Positions 56,301 to 64,000 of a stretch of 64,000 bases of DNA are shown here, piece after piece. The translations under genes were made by a program, and so were the position numbers. Every line of letters begins with the position of its first letter. Position 1 is the first letter of the stretch. The DNA is from Giardia muris (lineage: Eukaryota > Fornicata > Diplomonadida > Hexamitidae), in NCBI GenBank assembly GCA_006247105.1, contig CM016925.1:2294001-2358000 (forward strand), given 5' to 3'. The notes below the pieces were generated by a model, which worked only from the letters and a program-made list of their open reading frames with translations, made no database searches and was not told where the DNA came from.

Positions 56301-58121
56301 GTCGACTCGCTTAACTTCTACATGGTCGGCGCCGATTCCAGTATCAAAGGGGTTATAGACTCCATCAACCAGAATAAGGCCACCCTCGGTTATTATACCA
56401 CTGTACTTGCGGCACGCATAGTACTAGGTGTCCTACGTGCTCTCCCACGCTTAGCAGACCCTATTGATCTCTCTTCACGCGAAAAGATCAGCTGTGTCTC
56501 AAGTGTCTCTTATGCCTCAATGGTACGCGTGACAACATCTCTCCTATCAATTTATGATCCGGATGAAGAACAAGGAACATATCGTGGGTTCCTTCGTGAT
56601 GCATTAACCAATCTTTTGAAGTTTGCACTTCGTTCTAATCCAGGTGTGATCAAGGTTGTAATAGAACCATACGTTGGATTTGCCGGCCGCGAGCAGTGTG
56701 AGTTACTTTCCATCACCGTGGCTAATGGAGACTTGGGGAAAATGTTGAAACAGATGGAGAATCTTCCAGAACTTATATCGAATTTGATCTCGAAGACTCC
56801 CGAGTATGCGAAGATCCGCTCGGCGCTTACCATGCTCTCGAACCATCAGGAGTTCATTACCATGAAGCACATTCACCGTTACATCAAGATCCTTGGGAAG
56901 CCGATGCCGCCTGCTAAAAGCAGCCTTTCGACGATGATCGTCTATGTCAGCAATCGCCTTTCAAAGGATCAACTCTCCTCAGGGTTCCGGCGTTTCCAGC
57001 GTCCAATCGATGAGATCATTGCCTCACCAGAGCTGTCAGAGTATACGGAAAAGATGGTGCACGCCAAGAAGAACACTATTTCCAAGCTTTCGGCCGAAAG
57101 GCTTGATGAGCTTCGTTCACTTCAAAGAAGGATTGAGAAGCTGAAGCAGGACCGAGATTCTTTACTAACTGCCTTGACGGAAAGGATGAATGGTCAAACA
57201 GAGATTCATGAAGGCCAACAATTGATATTGGAGAGGAAAACTCTTGAAGAGCGTTTGCATAAGAGAAATGTCTTAAGACTTGTTCTAACTGGCTTAGAAG
57301 AGAAGAAAAAGAGGACGATACATATCTCTGACACTGCTGAAGATGGTCTGGATACTACTCTTCACGAACCTACTCAAGTTCCAACCCTCCGATCAATTGC
57401 ACATGTTCTTGAACTAGCACTACCCATTCATCGCGCCTTAAAAGGGACATACATGATTGCTGGACTTCCAGAATGGCTTAGTGATGGTGATGTCTATGCA
57501 CCACATCTTCCAAACTTTGGTATAACACATCTCAGTCATACGATCATCCGTAAGAAACAAGAGTTCTGGGCGCACCTTCCAGCGCTGATCAGACAGGCTG
57601 CAAAGGTCCCCGACACGCTTTACATTCAGGAGACAGCCGTATGGATGCTGCTTCACATCCAACAGTTCCTATCAAGCCGGCTAGGGATCAGGCTTCGCTA
57701 TGAGATCCAATTGGGAGGCGTCCATACACGTCTCATTACTCATACCCTCGGACTTCCTTATCCCGTCAGTATCTACCTCGTACATGCGGCAAATACTCTT
57801 TACCGCGACCCGCAATCGTCTGTCAACACTCGCACCCTGATTCGCTCGCAGTTCGGGAAGGCGTATGCAAAAGATGAGGATACGTCGGAGCTCGGTATTC
57901 TAGGACCCGTCCTTTCATTCGGAACGGAAATCCTTCCCGTGTCAGCAAACTTCAATGTCGTCCGCGGAATGGCTCTCGAAAACCTTGCGGCCCTCGCGTA
58001 TAACCTCTGTGTGGATCTATCAACCCATGCCGGACGAAAGCCGTCAAGTAATCCTTTGGAGTATGCGTATTATCTGCTCCGTGACGGGCCTCTATCCGAC
58101 AAGCATGGGGCGCTCGTATAA
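53397..58121 (+). CDS. Large protein of unknown function with faint resemblance to M16 (insulinase-type) peptidases
   Basis: The protein has 1574 residues from the ATG at 53397, preceded by CACATAAAA; the frame from 53358 begins with TTG. Some local patterns recall M16 domains: LRDYHSTVVKSAPFFVIVS near residue 200 looks like the strand-helix segment after the first domain's core. LSTMIVYVSNRLSKDQ to SPELSEYTEKMVHAKKN near 1170-1220 looks like the domain-4 end. No HxxEH zinc motif is seen, so if related it would be a pseudoenzyme. A short coiled coil lies around 1235-1290. No membrane segment is clear. The gene ends 2 nt from the convergent neighbour. Confidence 0.7.
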   Translation: MSIATLPLSPAGPFGAGRCLTVHTHEQGCLIHSNADAGQCEITILVPLRLASCSDRFAAALLQRLLSRQVDCGHGMHGRSLKNHCASHILSQPRVRIYPRSEALEVYFSAPSVLIEKKKAILAEVLIMALSSIFYCGDFHYLTVDFLQEAIQALDAAFLETLLHDSLYDRHSIANIDHGVRLEKDFIAKCKKNLRDYHSTVVKSAPFFVIVSTHDATVPLKLLDEIKKWCTRTTDESPGFHAEGLKRGCQVGASVCTNRGTYLLKETVTSLSVEKCVVYRVVRDGRECTWFGDLILYSARFPVTSIFNINLMRLVLTWFSEQSRLMMAIYSSSSHAAYLQKGLIGTLVRYRDWVDNKICHVELYFEKIPLLYIELLKNAIQPFQLWPALVAYFREHVESFREYLASVRDDYISRFMMDPHGTFLDDTVPFFMSACIDANGHPGTNHLSPDDVYGPHVFLSGAYSTLYDIWSSRTEALLHRPTIQANPLLSPSTIKDYLEPNIRTAVLEISDTLNEQSKFIDTGATGGRPHSISLNTSVYRYDRDISVSLAVADTLTSAFVLSKYSNFCGLILGSFAAPLRISVALLGKPIVLEQLVCEFIHLLFSGAWGVYVLIDKATNIPALLELAHNKPSRVFRPFKPVVNYYLRRTDATLTFRNPLAELPEFPLPNIGKYVTPDVDRWVAAAAEASSAETTSTSHEFTLPLLEQCLSQIKHPAGPKYLCSTDPCLKELFGEPLARLITQSREIDSPTGISFLGRVTDISNAVYYERVISRRHIGDDRLTALWRIPNMSVISSLQLARYIDMTLGDVKYPVDALNLEEHVAGSFKVHEERQMDPDLPGVLSTTSLYNDIEHSFKVYLDFDISHLVSLGPSLDIYRFLTQYLRRLSNSTRDVKFMLIFGATFVRVIVTARTLRRFERALQNFFKILAVSRPSTNVILFHFGGTRLLHFYSRLASELFVSKKVSSHLFVDSLNFYMVGADSSIKGVIDSINQNKATLGYYTTVLAARIVLGVLRALPRLADPIDLSSREKISCVSSVSYASMVRVTTSLLSIYDPDEEQGTYRGFLRDALTNLLKFALRSNPGVIKVVIEPYVGFAGREQCELLSITVANGDLGKMLKQMENLPELISNLISKTPEYAKIRSALTMLSNHQEFITMKHIHRYIKILGKPMPPAKSSLSTMIVYVSNRLSKDQLSSGFRRFQRPIDEIIASPELSEYTEKMVHAKKNTISKLSAERLDELRSLQRRIEKLKQDRDSLLTALTERMNGQTEIHEGQQLILERKTLEERLHKRNVLRLVLTGLEEKKKRTIHISDTAEDGLDTTLHEPTQVPTLRSIAHVLELALPIHRALKGTYMIAGLPEWLSDGDVYAPHLPNFGITHLSHTIIRKKQEFWAHLPALIRQAAKVPDTLYIQETAVWMLLHIQQFLSSRLGIRLRYEIQLGGVHTRLITHTLGLPYPVSIYLVHAANTLYRDPQSSVNTRTLIRSQFGKAYAKDEDTSELGILGPVLSFGTEILPVSANFNVVRGMALENLAALAYNLCVDLSTHAGRKPSSNPLEYAYYLLRDGPLSDKHGALV

Positions 58122-58123
58122 GG

Positions 58124-59338
58124 CTACCGTGGTCTAATCCCCAAAGCTGCCTGAAGTAAGGCATCCCGATGCCGAGCAACCTCGCACATTATCTCAAATG
58201 GAGAGAGGCGCCGAAGAGTGGTGACCATCGCCTCTAGTAGCTCACCACAACTCATTGGAGTGCTGTGAATATCCTGGTTGTAGATTATTCCATCCCACCG
58301 GCTCATGATACTACTGGCGAAGCTACCGAGTTGCACGCTCGGATCGATTTCCAACAGCTCGTGCTTACTCCCATGCGTGGACATTATCTCTCCCATCTCC
58401 CCAGGGAAGAGGGGGATAAAGATGACGAAACAGGGACCAATTCGGGATAGGTCTAAGAAGAGTTCGGTTAGCCATCCCTGCCAGATTGGAGGAGTCAGCT
58501 CGTATGTAGCATCTGCCTTAATCCAACCACAACTTGCAACTGCGACAAGAGTCTCGAAACGGATCGTTCGAAGTTGGAAACATACCTGACATCGTCCTGA
58601 TGGACTTGGTACTCGACATCGAGCATCAAAGGACCAGCTATCATGCTGAATAAAGACGAGTGTACGGCCACCCGCAACCTCCGAACGAAGTTTGAAATAG
58701 AAGTCTGGAAGGTAGCTCAACGCTTTATTAGCCGGGGATCCTGGCCGACACAGTAATGTATGTCCACAAAGTGAGAGTGGTTCCATAGTTAGAACCATAC
58801 TATTCAACTCCTTTTTGGCATTAGCTTGGATAATGTTTGGAGACGCGAGGGGTCGTGGATACAGCTGGCCTAGAAACGGCCGAGGTGGTGTAGGTGTATG
58901 TGTTTCTGAATCTTCTCCTACTGGATACATCTCCTCAGTTCCTTCTAGTCCAATGAGGGAATGCTCAGAACCTCCAGGACGCCCACCTCGTGGTTTCACC
59001 TGTCGAGTCGGTGGACAGACAATATCGAGGCCCGCTCGTAACTGTGTCAGAAAGTGCCCAATACTCCCCATCTTAATCCCAACCGCCTCGGAGTATTGCC
59101 GCTGGGACAGTGAGGCTCCCTTCTCGCGGAAGAGGGCCGTCAGCTGGAGCCGCTTCGCCTCTGTTATCTTATCCCTGGTCCCACTGACCCGCTTCCGTTT
59201 CGGCTGGACCTGTGCCACGAGGTCGGTCAGACCCGACCCCTCCTCCGACCGGGGGGAGATCGGCCGCATCCCCGGGTGCTCGACGGCGCTCCCCCCGAGC
59301 GTATTCTCATCGGCCCGTGCTTCACTTTCCTCTGACAT
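58124..59338 (-). CDS. Unknown protein with possible HTH and nuclear localisation signal
   Basis: The protein has 404 residues from the ATG at 59338; an open extension to 59422 has a non-initiator context and covers the divergent neighbour. An acidic N-terminus is followed by a basic cluster, PKRKR (about residue 50). The stretch AKRLQLTALFREKGASLSQRQYSEAVGIKMGSIGHFLTQLR at about 63-103 has helix-turn-helix spacing. A Gly/Arg patch (KPRGGRPGG) comes next. The C-terminal half is a beta-rich domain of unknown type with a CxxC (CQVCFQ). It may be a DNA-binding nuclear protein; this rests only on motif appearance. Confidence 0.6.
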   Translation of the reverse strand: MSEESEARADENTLGGSAVEHPGMRPISPRSEEGSGLTDLVAQVQPKRKRVSGTRDKITEAKRLQLTALFREKGASLSQRQYSEAVGIKMGSIGHFLTQLRAGLDIVCPPTRQVKPRGGRPGGSEHSLIGLEGTEEMYPVGEDSETHTPTPPRPFLGQLYPRPLASPNIIQANAKKELNSMVLTMEPLSLCGHTLLCRPGSPANKALSYLPDFYFKLRSEVAGGRTLVFIQHDSWSFDARCRVPSPSGRCQVCFQLRTIRFETLVAVASCGWIKADATYELTPPIWQGWLTELFLDLSRIGPCFVIFIPLFPGEMGEIMSTHGSKHELLEIDPSVQLGSFASSIMSRWDGIIYNQDIHSTPMSCGELLEAMVTTLRRLSPFEIMCEVARHRDALLQAALGIRPR

Positions 59339-59359
59339 CGAAGGCCTTTTTTGCCCCAA
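59339..59359. promoter_or_regulatory. Bidirectional promoter, 21 nt
   Basis: CGAAGGCCTTTTTTGCCCCAA separates the divergent ATGs at 59338 (minus) and 59360 (plus). The T/A run fits a short shared initiator. Confidence 0.5.
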
Positions 59360-59824
59360 ATGCGTTTCCCAAGTGTCTCTGAAGTCCTGGTCGGTGTCAT
59401 TGGCCCAAGCCAGCAGGTGCATACGCTATTTCCTGGCAAAGGGGACTGTTTGGGGCATTGGCTCGTAAGCGCAGTTCGTGAGGAAGCTGTCTATCGAGCT
59501 CATTATCTCACGTATACTGAAGAACATTTACGCGCTTACGCTCGCCTTCGGTTCGATAGTGCGATGGTATATATCCTCTTTTACACGGAAGGCATCTCTA
59601 GAACGCTTGGGGCGCTCACACCGAAACCTGCGGTTATCATCTGCACTTCTATTGAAGAGGAGACACTCCGAGCCTCAGAAGAGTACCACGCATATACCAA
59701 TGGGGAGAGCATCAAGGTTTTGTTTGCAAGACAGGAAGCCCTGGCCAAGGATCCTGTTGGATTAATCATTGACTTTGCTACAAGTTCTGGAGTTACATTT
59801 CCTACACATCCCTTCCATGGCTAA
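59360..59824 (+). CDS. Small protein, possibly longin/TRAPPC2-like
   Basis: The protein has 154 residues from the ATG at 59360. The order strand (EVLVGVIGPSQQVHTLF), long helix (YTEEHLRAYARLRFDSAMVYILFYTEG), strand (PAVIICTS), helix is compatible with a longin-type fold such as TRAPPC2L in the TRAPP tethering complex, which has similar length. No motif proves it. A weak alternative is a profilin-like or roadblock-like fold. Confidence 0.6.
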   Translation: MRFPSVSEVLVGVIGPSQQVHTLFPGKGDCLGHWLVSAVREEAVYRAHYLTYTEEHLRAYARLRFDSAMVYILFYTEGISRTLGALTPKPAVIICTSIEEETLRASEEYHAYTNGESIKVLFARQEALAKDPVGLIIDFATSSGVTFPTHPFHG

Positions 59825-59834
59825 GAGTGATGAT

Positions 59835-62159
59835 TCAATTCGACTGATGTAGTCCTCGTAGTTGTACGTCAATTTCCTGCATACGGGTATCAAGATGATT
59901 CAAGAGCTCATCCGTATCCACACGTCTTTGTGAATAGCCTTGAACGTGGGTATATTCTTGATACGTTTTCCAATACTGACGGTCGGTCCCATCCCTTGAG
60001 GAGGAAGGGGTGAGTACTTGTCGCGCTGTAAGAAAGCGTAACTGCGCCCGAAGATAACGCATACTCTCCACCACCACCCCAGTATTTCTATCCGAATATG
60101 CTCGAAGGACGTCCGTGTAAGCCAGGCTTTCTCGAGCACAATGTTCACGGGTTGAACAAGTGAAACTTAACCTGATACAGTACGCTGTTAGGAGTGTGTT
60201 AAGTGCGCACCCATATAGAAAACGGGTATACCGGGCCTCGACAATAGAGGTTTTGCGTCCCGCTCGTTGTGCACTTCGAAAACTCCTTTGAAATCGTCTA
60301 AAGATTCGAGACTTCAAACTGTACTCATAAGACTGTTCAACTGTGCTCTCCAATTGTTGTAATCGTCGTTCCCTTCGGTACTGGTAGTGCCATGTGTGGA
60401 ACGCATTCCATAAATCGGAGAGATCACGTCGCTCTTTCAAGGACCGACCAAGGTATGCAAGACGCCAATGACGTAAGGCGTCGATTAGCATATGATAGTT
60501 ATGTATTTGACAAATAGTAAGTCCTCGAGCCTCACGAAAGGTTGCTTGTCCCATCCGCCAATAGAGTCGTGTCTCATAATGCTTAATGGCTACACGATGA
60601 CGTTCTCGTTGCGCCATTCGACGGTTATATCTCTCTCGAAAAGCCGAGAAGGCCACAGATGCTAAGATTTTCAACTGGGACTCTCGTGCCCATCCTTTAA
60701 TAGTCAAAGATGTAGCCCTAGCATAGGCTTCATCGATATATTCGTCTACAATGGTCATGAAACTACCACAAAGAGTTTGCTGTCGAAGCACTTTCGAATA
60801 CCAGATAGTTAAAGCCATTTGTAGCTGGCGTTGTCTAGATGCCTTTAAAAAGTCTTCAGCAAGTATGGATTCCCTCCGACATTCCACAAAACGCTCACAC
60901 ATGGCAGAGAATGCATAGCGCAGCCTATAATGCTTAATCCGAAGCAAGACGTCTCTGAAGTTGATGAGGAATCTCTGGACACGTTGGTAGGTGTGATACC
61001 ATTGTTCAAAGGCAATTCTACAAAGTCTCTGATTGAGTCGCCGTGAAATCACACTGCGCTTCAGACGACTAACATGTTCTTGGCGCGCATTCTCATACCA
61101 CTCCTGAAGGTATTCGTGCAATAGGCGGTGTTCTAACAAGATCCGAAGCTGACTCATTCTTCGACGACGAAGTTCGGCTCGTCGATAATGAGTCCGTAAT
61201 GCCTTCAAAGATCTTCGAAGTAGAAGGGTTTGGCAGCGTTGAATCCCAATTTGTTGAACCTGTCGTCTATGAACCCTACGTAAGAGGAGTCCTTGCCATG
61301 CTCTGAAGCAAATGATTAGAATACGAGTATCTGACGGTGCAACACTGAGAAGAAGTGCGAGTTCTGCTCCATATCCCCTTTGAGTATAAAAGCTTTGCTC
61401 CATTGCAAGATAAGTACGATAACGACGCCGCCAAAGAAGAAGGACCGTATGCATGAGCCAGGATTCATGTCTGTGTTGGAAATAGGTAAGAATAAGACCT
61501 GTACGAAAGCCGCGGAACGCTTCCCATTTGACATGGAGCTGGTTGAACTCTAACGCCGCAAGAGAACGACGAGCACATCTAAGCATGATACACCAAACAA
61601 TTCTCTTATATCTTTGTTCCTTTTCCGCATTAAAGCGTACAAGAAGACTGTACCGATTAGCGATGAGGACGAAACAGCGGCGTAAGAAACGTGCACACAA
61701 TAGACATTCGTAGAATTCATCGGCCACTTTAAGTCGTCGTTCCATTCGCCTTTCAGTACCCTTCTGTGTCCAGTGACGCATGGCACGTAAACATCGTCTT
61801 TGAAGGACGAGGTTATAACAGACGTCTGCAATTGTACAGCAGCGAGCCTCTTGTGCTTTCTGACACCATTCACGAAGGAGACGCTGATAAGGACGCTTTA
61901 ATAGACGTGATATACGAAACGCTCGATACCATGCCATGAAGGCTCGCCAGAGGGTTTCATCCGGCTCACCATATCCGGAGAGGCGAAGGAAGGAGAGGGA
62001 AAGCCGCTGAGGCTCTGATAAAGAACCTCCATGGGGTTCTGGAGGTAGAGTAGCAACCGAAAATGTGTCTGTGTCCTCGGTGCGGGAGGGAGGCCCAAGA
62101 GGAGGTAGTTCGACTAGGGCCAGCCGAGGAGGGCTGGGCCATGGAGAGAAGGCGGCCAT
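59835..62159 (-). CDS. Sfi1-like repeat protein (centrin-binding type)
   Basis: The protein has 774 residues and is highly basic and aromatic-rich. About 15 helical repeats of roughly 25-35 residues fill residues 90-700, each ending in an LxxWxx or FxxWxx cluster. Examples are LKALRTHYRR, YLQEWYENAR, IAFEQWYHTY, LTIWYSKVLR, LRHWRLAYLG and LWNAFHTWHY. These match the Sfi1 pattern (AxxxLxxxFxxW) that binds centrin along a long alpha-helix in centrosomes and basal bodies. Giardia has centrins at its basal bodies, so a basal-body fibre role is plausible. The N-terminal roughly 70 residues are Pro-rich. Confidence 0.7.
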   Translation of the reverse strand: MAAFSPWPSPPRLALVELPPLGPPSRTEDTDTFSVATLPPEPHGGSLSEPQRLSLSFLRLSGYGEPDETLWRAFMAWYRAFRISRLLKRPYQRLLREWCQKAQEARCCTIADVCYNLVLQRRCLRAMRHWTQKGTERRMERRLKVADEFYECLLCARFLRRCFVLIANRYSLLVRFNAEKEQRYKRIVWCIMLRCARRSLAALEFNQLHVKWEAFRGFRTGLILTYFQHRHESWLMHTVLLLWRRRYRTYLAMEQSFYTQRGYGAELALLLSVAPSDTRILIICFRAWQGLLLRRVHRRQVQQIGIQRCQTLLLRRSLKALRTHYRRAELRRRRMSQLRILLEHRLLHEYLQEWYENARQEHVSRLKRSVISRRLNQRLCRIAFEQWYHTYQRVQRFLINFRDVLLRIKHYRLRYAFSAMCERFVECRRESILAEDFLKASRQRQLQMALTIWYSKVLRQQTLCGSFMTIVDEYIDEAYARATSLTIKGWARESQLKILASVAFSAFRERYNRRMAQRERHRVAIKHYETRLYWRMGQATFREARGLTICQIHNYHMLIDALRHWRLAYLGRSLKERRDLSDLWNAFHTWHYQYRRERRLQQLESTVEQSYEYSLKSRIFRRFQRSFRSAQRAGRKTSIVEARYTRFLYGCALNTLLTAYCIRLSFTCSTREHCARESLAYTDVLRAYSDRNTGVVVESMRYLRAQLRFLTARQVLTPSSSRDGTDRQYWKTYQEYTHVQGYSQRRVDTDELLNHLDTRMQEIDVQLRGLHQSN

Positions 62160-62195
62160 GCGGTGGAATGGACTTAGGGCCTACTAGAGGAAAAA
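62160..62195. promoter_or_regulatory. Bidirectional promoter, 36 nt
   Basis: This lies between the ATG at 62159 (minus) and the ATG at 62196 (plus). AGAGGAAAAA immediately precedes the plus start. Confidence 0.5.
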
Positions 62196-64000
62196 ATGCC
62201 TGGGAGGGTTGGGCTCGCGGAGCAAATGAAGCTCATGGGGCGCTTTCTCGCCCGCCCGTCGTCGGTTTATGTCCTCACGGACGAGGCCTTCGGCTCGCTC
62301 GAGCGCCCTATCCAGTTACTCCCGGGGACTTCCATATCTGCATATGTGATTGGAGACTTATCCTTGGTCATTCAGGAACCGTTCATCTATCTCGACTATG
62401 AAAGTTTAATCGAGAGGATGGCGTGTATCCCATTACCAGATGGGTTACTTGTCCGTGGTGATTGGGTTGAGATTATTCTAACGGAACCTGATGAATCGGA
62501 TTTAGCAGCACTTTCCATACGCGTCCGGACGGCCGAAAGGACGTTGGAGCTTCTACAGAGGCGCATTATCATTGATCAAGGAGGGTTACTCATCTATTTC
62601 GCAGGGCATGTCCTGGTTAATGCTATCGAGCTTAATAATGAGTCGGGAATATTCAAGCTTCTTTCGTTATTCACGTCACGTACAACAGAATGCGTTCCTT
62701 TGAAGGTCATCCATGAATATACGGAAGTAGACGCGGTGGCGGCTGCTGACGAGATAGCAACGTTTATTCGGCAAAAGGATACACGGGATTGGCAAATGGC
62801 GCTATTTACTCTTCTACATGCGTTGATGATGAGCCCGATGCCCGCGACGATTGATGCATTACGACGGGCCTTGATCAACCATACCATCTCCGAGATGATA
62901 GAGTATCATACGAAACAGATAGCCATGACGAGTGCCTTTCTTCGTGCGTTTCCAGATGACCTTCTTGAGGAGTTCCTAGCCATCTTGATGGTTCATCTTA
63001 GTGTTACAGATATTGGGGTGGGGACAAGACTTTATCCCTTCCAAACCGGAGTGATGTCTCAGTTCGGTCGTGCCCTTTCTGGGCTATATTATGACCCCAC
63101 CATCTCACAACAGGTCAAGGAGCTTGTGAAGACCATCTTCATGTGCTTGACCATGGGTTCTGGTTATGCCTTGACAGAAGCGCGTTCAAGGTTAGGAAAC
63201 GACGTCCTTTTCATGAACCCATGCTTCTCCGCCCCCACACCCGATGACTTACTTCAGATCTACCTTTCCTGTTATGAGATAGCATACGTCAACGAGTTCT
63301 GTCAGCCTGGTGCCTGCTATGCCGAGGTAGTGATGGATCAGTACCATACGCTTTCATTAACAATGCCTTATATCTTATCTGCACTTCCTGAAGAGGAGGC
63401 GACCGCCTCAGCCTTCTTGAACCGCGTATCCACCTTCTCGTCCGCACAGGATTGGCAGGATGCCATTCCTAAGGAGGTCTTCCTCCCGAAATACATTCCG
63501 AATCTCTTCTCTTTCGGACGAAGATGTGCATGTCTATTACGAGCGCAAAGCCATGAAGCACGTTCTCATATCCTTTCCGTCATGTTAGAAAGTTTCTATG
63601 AAGCCACAACGGCTCATGTGCCTCTTTGTCTTTTCATTCTGGCAGAGTTGTCTTATACTTTCGATCAAATGGATATCGAACCCGAATGTTATCAACAATG
63701 GGTTTCAACTACCTTTCAGACACCCCCCATTGGCTATTCTCCTTCTCTCCTCTACATCTTCTTTGGATTGGTTACGACAGACCTGACTAACACCACAATC
63801 GACGTTGCGCGTGCGGTGCTTGCATATTCTCTTCTTAATACTGAAGGACTTACGCTTCGACATGCATCGTTATGTCTCTTTTGTGCATTGGTACGTGGGA
63901 ATAGATATGAACTCATCCTTACAGACATCCCTTCCAAGTATACTAACTCTTCAGTCTATGCGTGCTTCCAGCGTGCCATCAACGACCTAGAAACACCTTT
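62196..64000 (+). CDS. Unknown large protein, partial (3' end off the window)
   Basis: Translation from the ATG at 62196 stays open for 601 codons to the right edge. Two further in-frame ATGs (62226, 62235) are near; the first is chosen for its A-rich upstream run. The product is mainly helical with many short hydrophobic stretches (for example LLIYFAGHVLVNAIEL, ALFTLLHALMMSP, LYIFFGLVTTD) and scattered cysteines, but no recognised domain. It might be a HEAT-like solenoid. Nothing more can be said without the missing end. Confidence 0.7.
   Translation, partial: MPGRVGLAEQMKLMGRFLARPSSVYVLTDEAFGSLERPIQLLPGTSISAYVIGDLSLVIQEPFIYLDYESLIERMACIPLPDGLLVRGDWVEIILTEPDESDLAALSIRVRTAERTLELLQRRIIIDQGGLLIYFAGHVLVNAIELNNESGIFKLLSLFTSRTTECVPLKVIHEYTEVDAVAAADEIATFIRQKDTRDWQMALFTLLHALMMSPMPATIDALRRALINHTISEMIEYHTKQIAMTSAFLRAFPDDLLEEFLAILMVHLSVTDIGVGTRLYPFQTGVMSQFGRALSGLYYDPTISQQVKELVKTIFMCLTMGSGYALTEARSRLGNDVLFMNPCFSAPTPDDLLQIYLSCYEIAYVNEFCQPGACYAEVVMDQYHTLSLTMPYILSALPEEEATASAFLNRVSTFSSAQDWQDAIPKEVFLPKYIPNLFSFGRRCACLLRAQSHEARSHILSVMLESFYEATTAHVPLCLFILAELSYTFDQMDIEPECYQQWVSTTFQTPPIGYSPSLLYIFFGLVTTDLTNTTIDVARAVLAYSLLNTEGLTLRHASLCLFCALVRGNRYELILTDIPSKYTNSSVYACFQRAINDLETP

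Noticed and set aside
63784..63797. ACTAACACCACAAT resembling the intron acceptor
   Set aside because: It lacks the terminal AG and the coding frame continues uninterrupted through it.

Overview
The window looks like nuclear DNA of a diplomonad protist of the Giardia type. Genes are packed on both strands with almost no spacers. No gene shows a bacterial-style ribosome binding site. Many start codons are abutted by a short A-rich initiator, for example before positions 24968(-), 30797(+), 50363(-), 53397(+) and 62196(+). Several stop codons overlap an AGTRAA motif, the Giardia-type poly(A) signal. Four genes encode ankyrin plus coiled-coil proteins of the Giardia 'protein 21.1' style. The rest are eukaryotic housekeeping factors (SPT16, SEC31, TBCD, RPF2, gamma-tubulin complex, Derlin, Tctex dynein light chain). 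The exact species cannot be fixed from the sequence alone.

Layout. 1-11.5 kb: a partial short-chain dehydrogenase/epimerase, a class IV aminotransferase, deoxyribose-phosphate aldolase, tubulin cofactor D, Derlin, a PCIF1/CAPAM-like protein, a coiled-coil protein and a CDP-alcohol phosphatidyltransferase. 11.5-22.2 kb: a Tctex light chain, an ankyrin protein, an eIF4G-like MIF4G protein whose 5' end suggests an intron, an orphan C-terminal exon of V-ATPase subunit A, a possible ADF-H protein and an unknown helical protein. 22.2-30.7 kb: tRNA-Ile(UAU), a secreted EGF-type protein, RPF2, a PP2A-like phosphatase, a WD40 protein, a GCP-type protein, an unknown protein and tRNA-Ser(CGA). 30.8-38.4 kb: SPT16, SEC31 and a HAD phosphatase. 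38.7-53.3 kb: three paralogous ankyrin/coiled-coil genes, one of 2706 residues, with a small discoidin-type gene between two of them. 53.4-64 kb: a large protein with faint M16-peptidase resemblance, an HTH-like protein, a small longin-like protein, an Sfi1-like repeat protein and a partial unknown gene.

There is no operon logic. The genes cover chromatin, translation, secretion, ER quality control, tubulin biogenesis and the cytoskeleton. Strand changes use tiny shared promoters (15-40 nt), convergent ends overlap or share poly(A) palindromes, and one divergent pair has overlapping start codons.

The most interesting signals are: (i) a V-ATPase subunit A C-terminal fragment with no usable ATG, best explained by a split, trans-spliced gene; (ii) an eIF4G-type MIF4G protein with a candidate spliceosomal intron; (iii) both tRNA genes lying 6 and 12 nt upstream of a same-strand ORF with no T-run terminator between; (iv) a PCIF1-like protein with GPPY in place of the catalytic NPPF. 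No transposon, rRNA or CRISPR array was seen.
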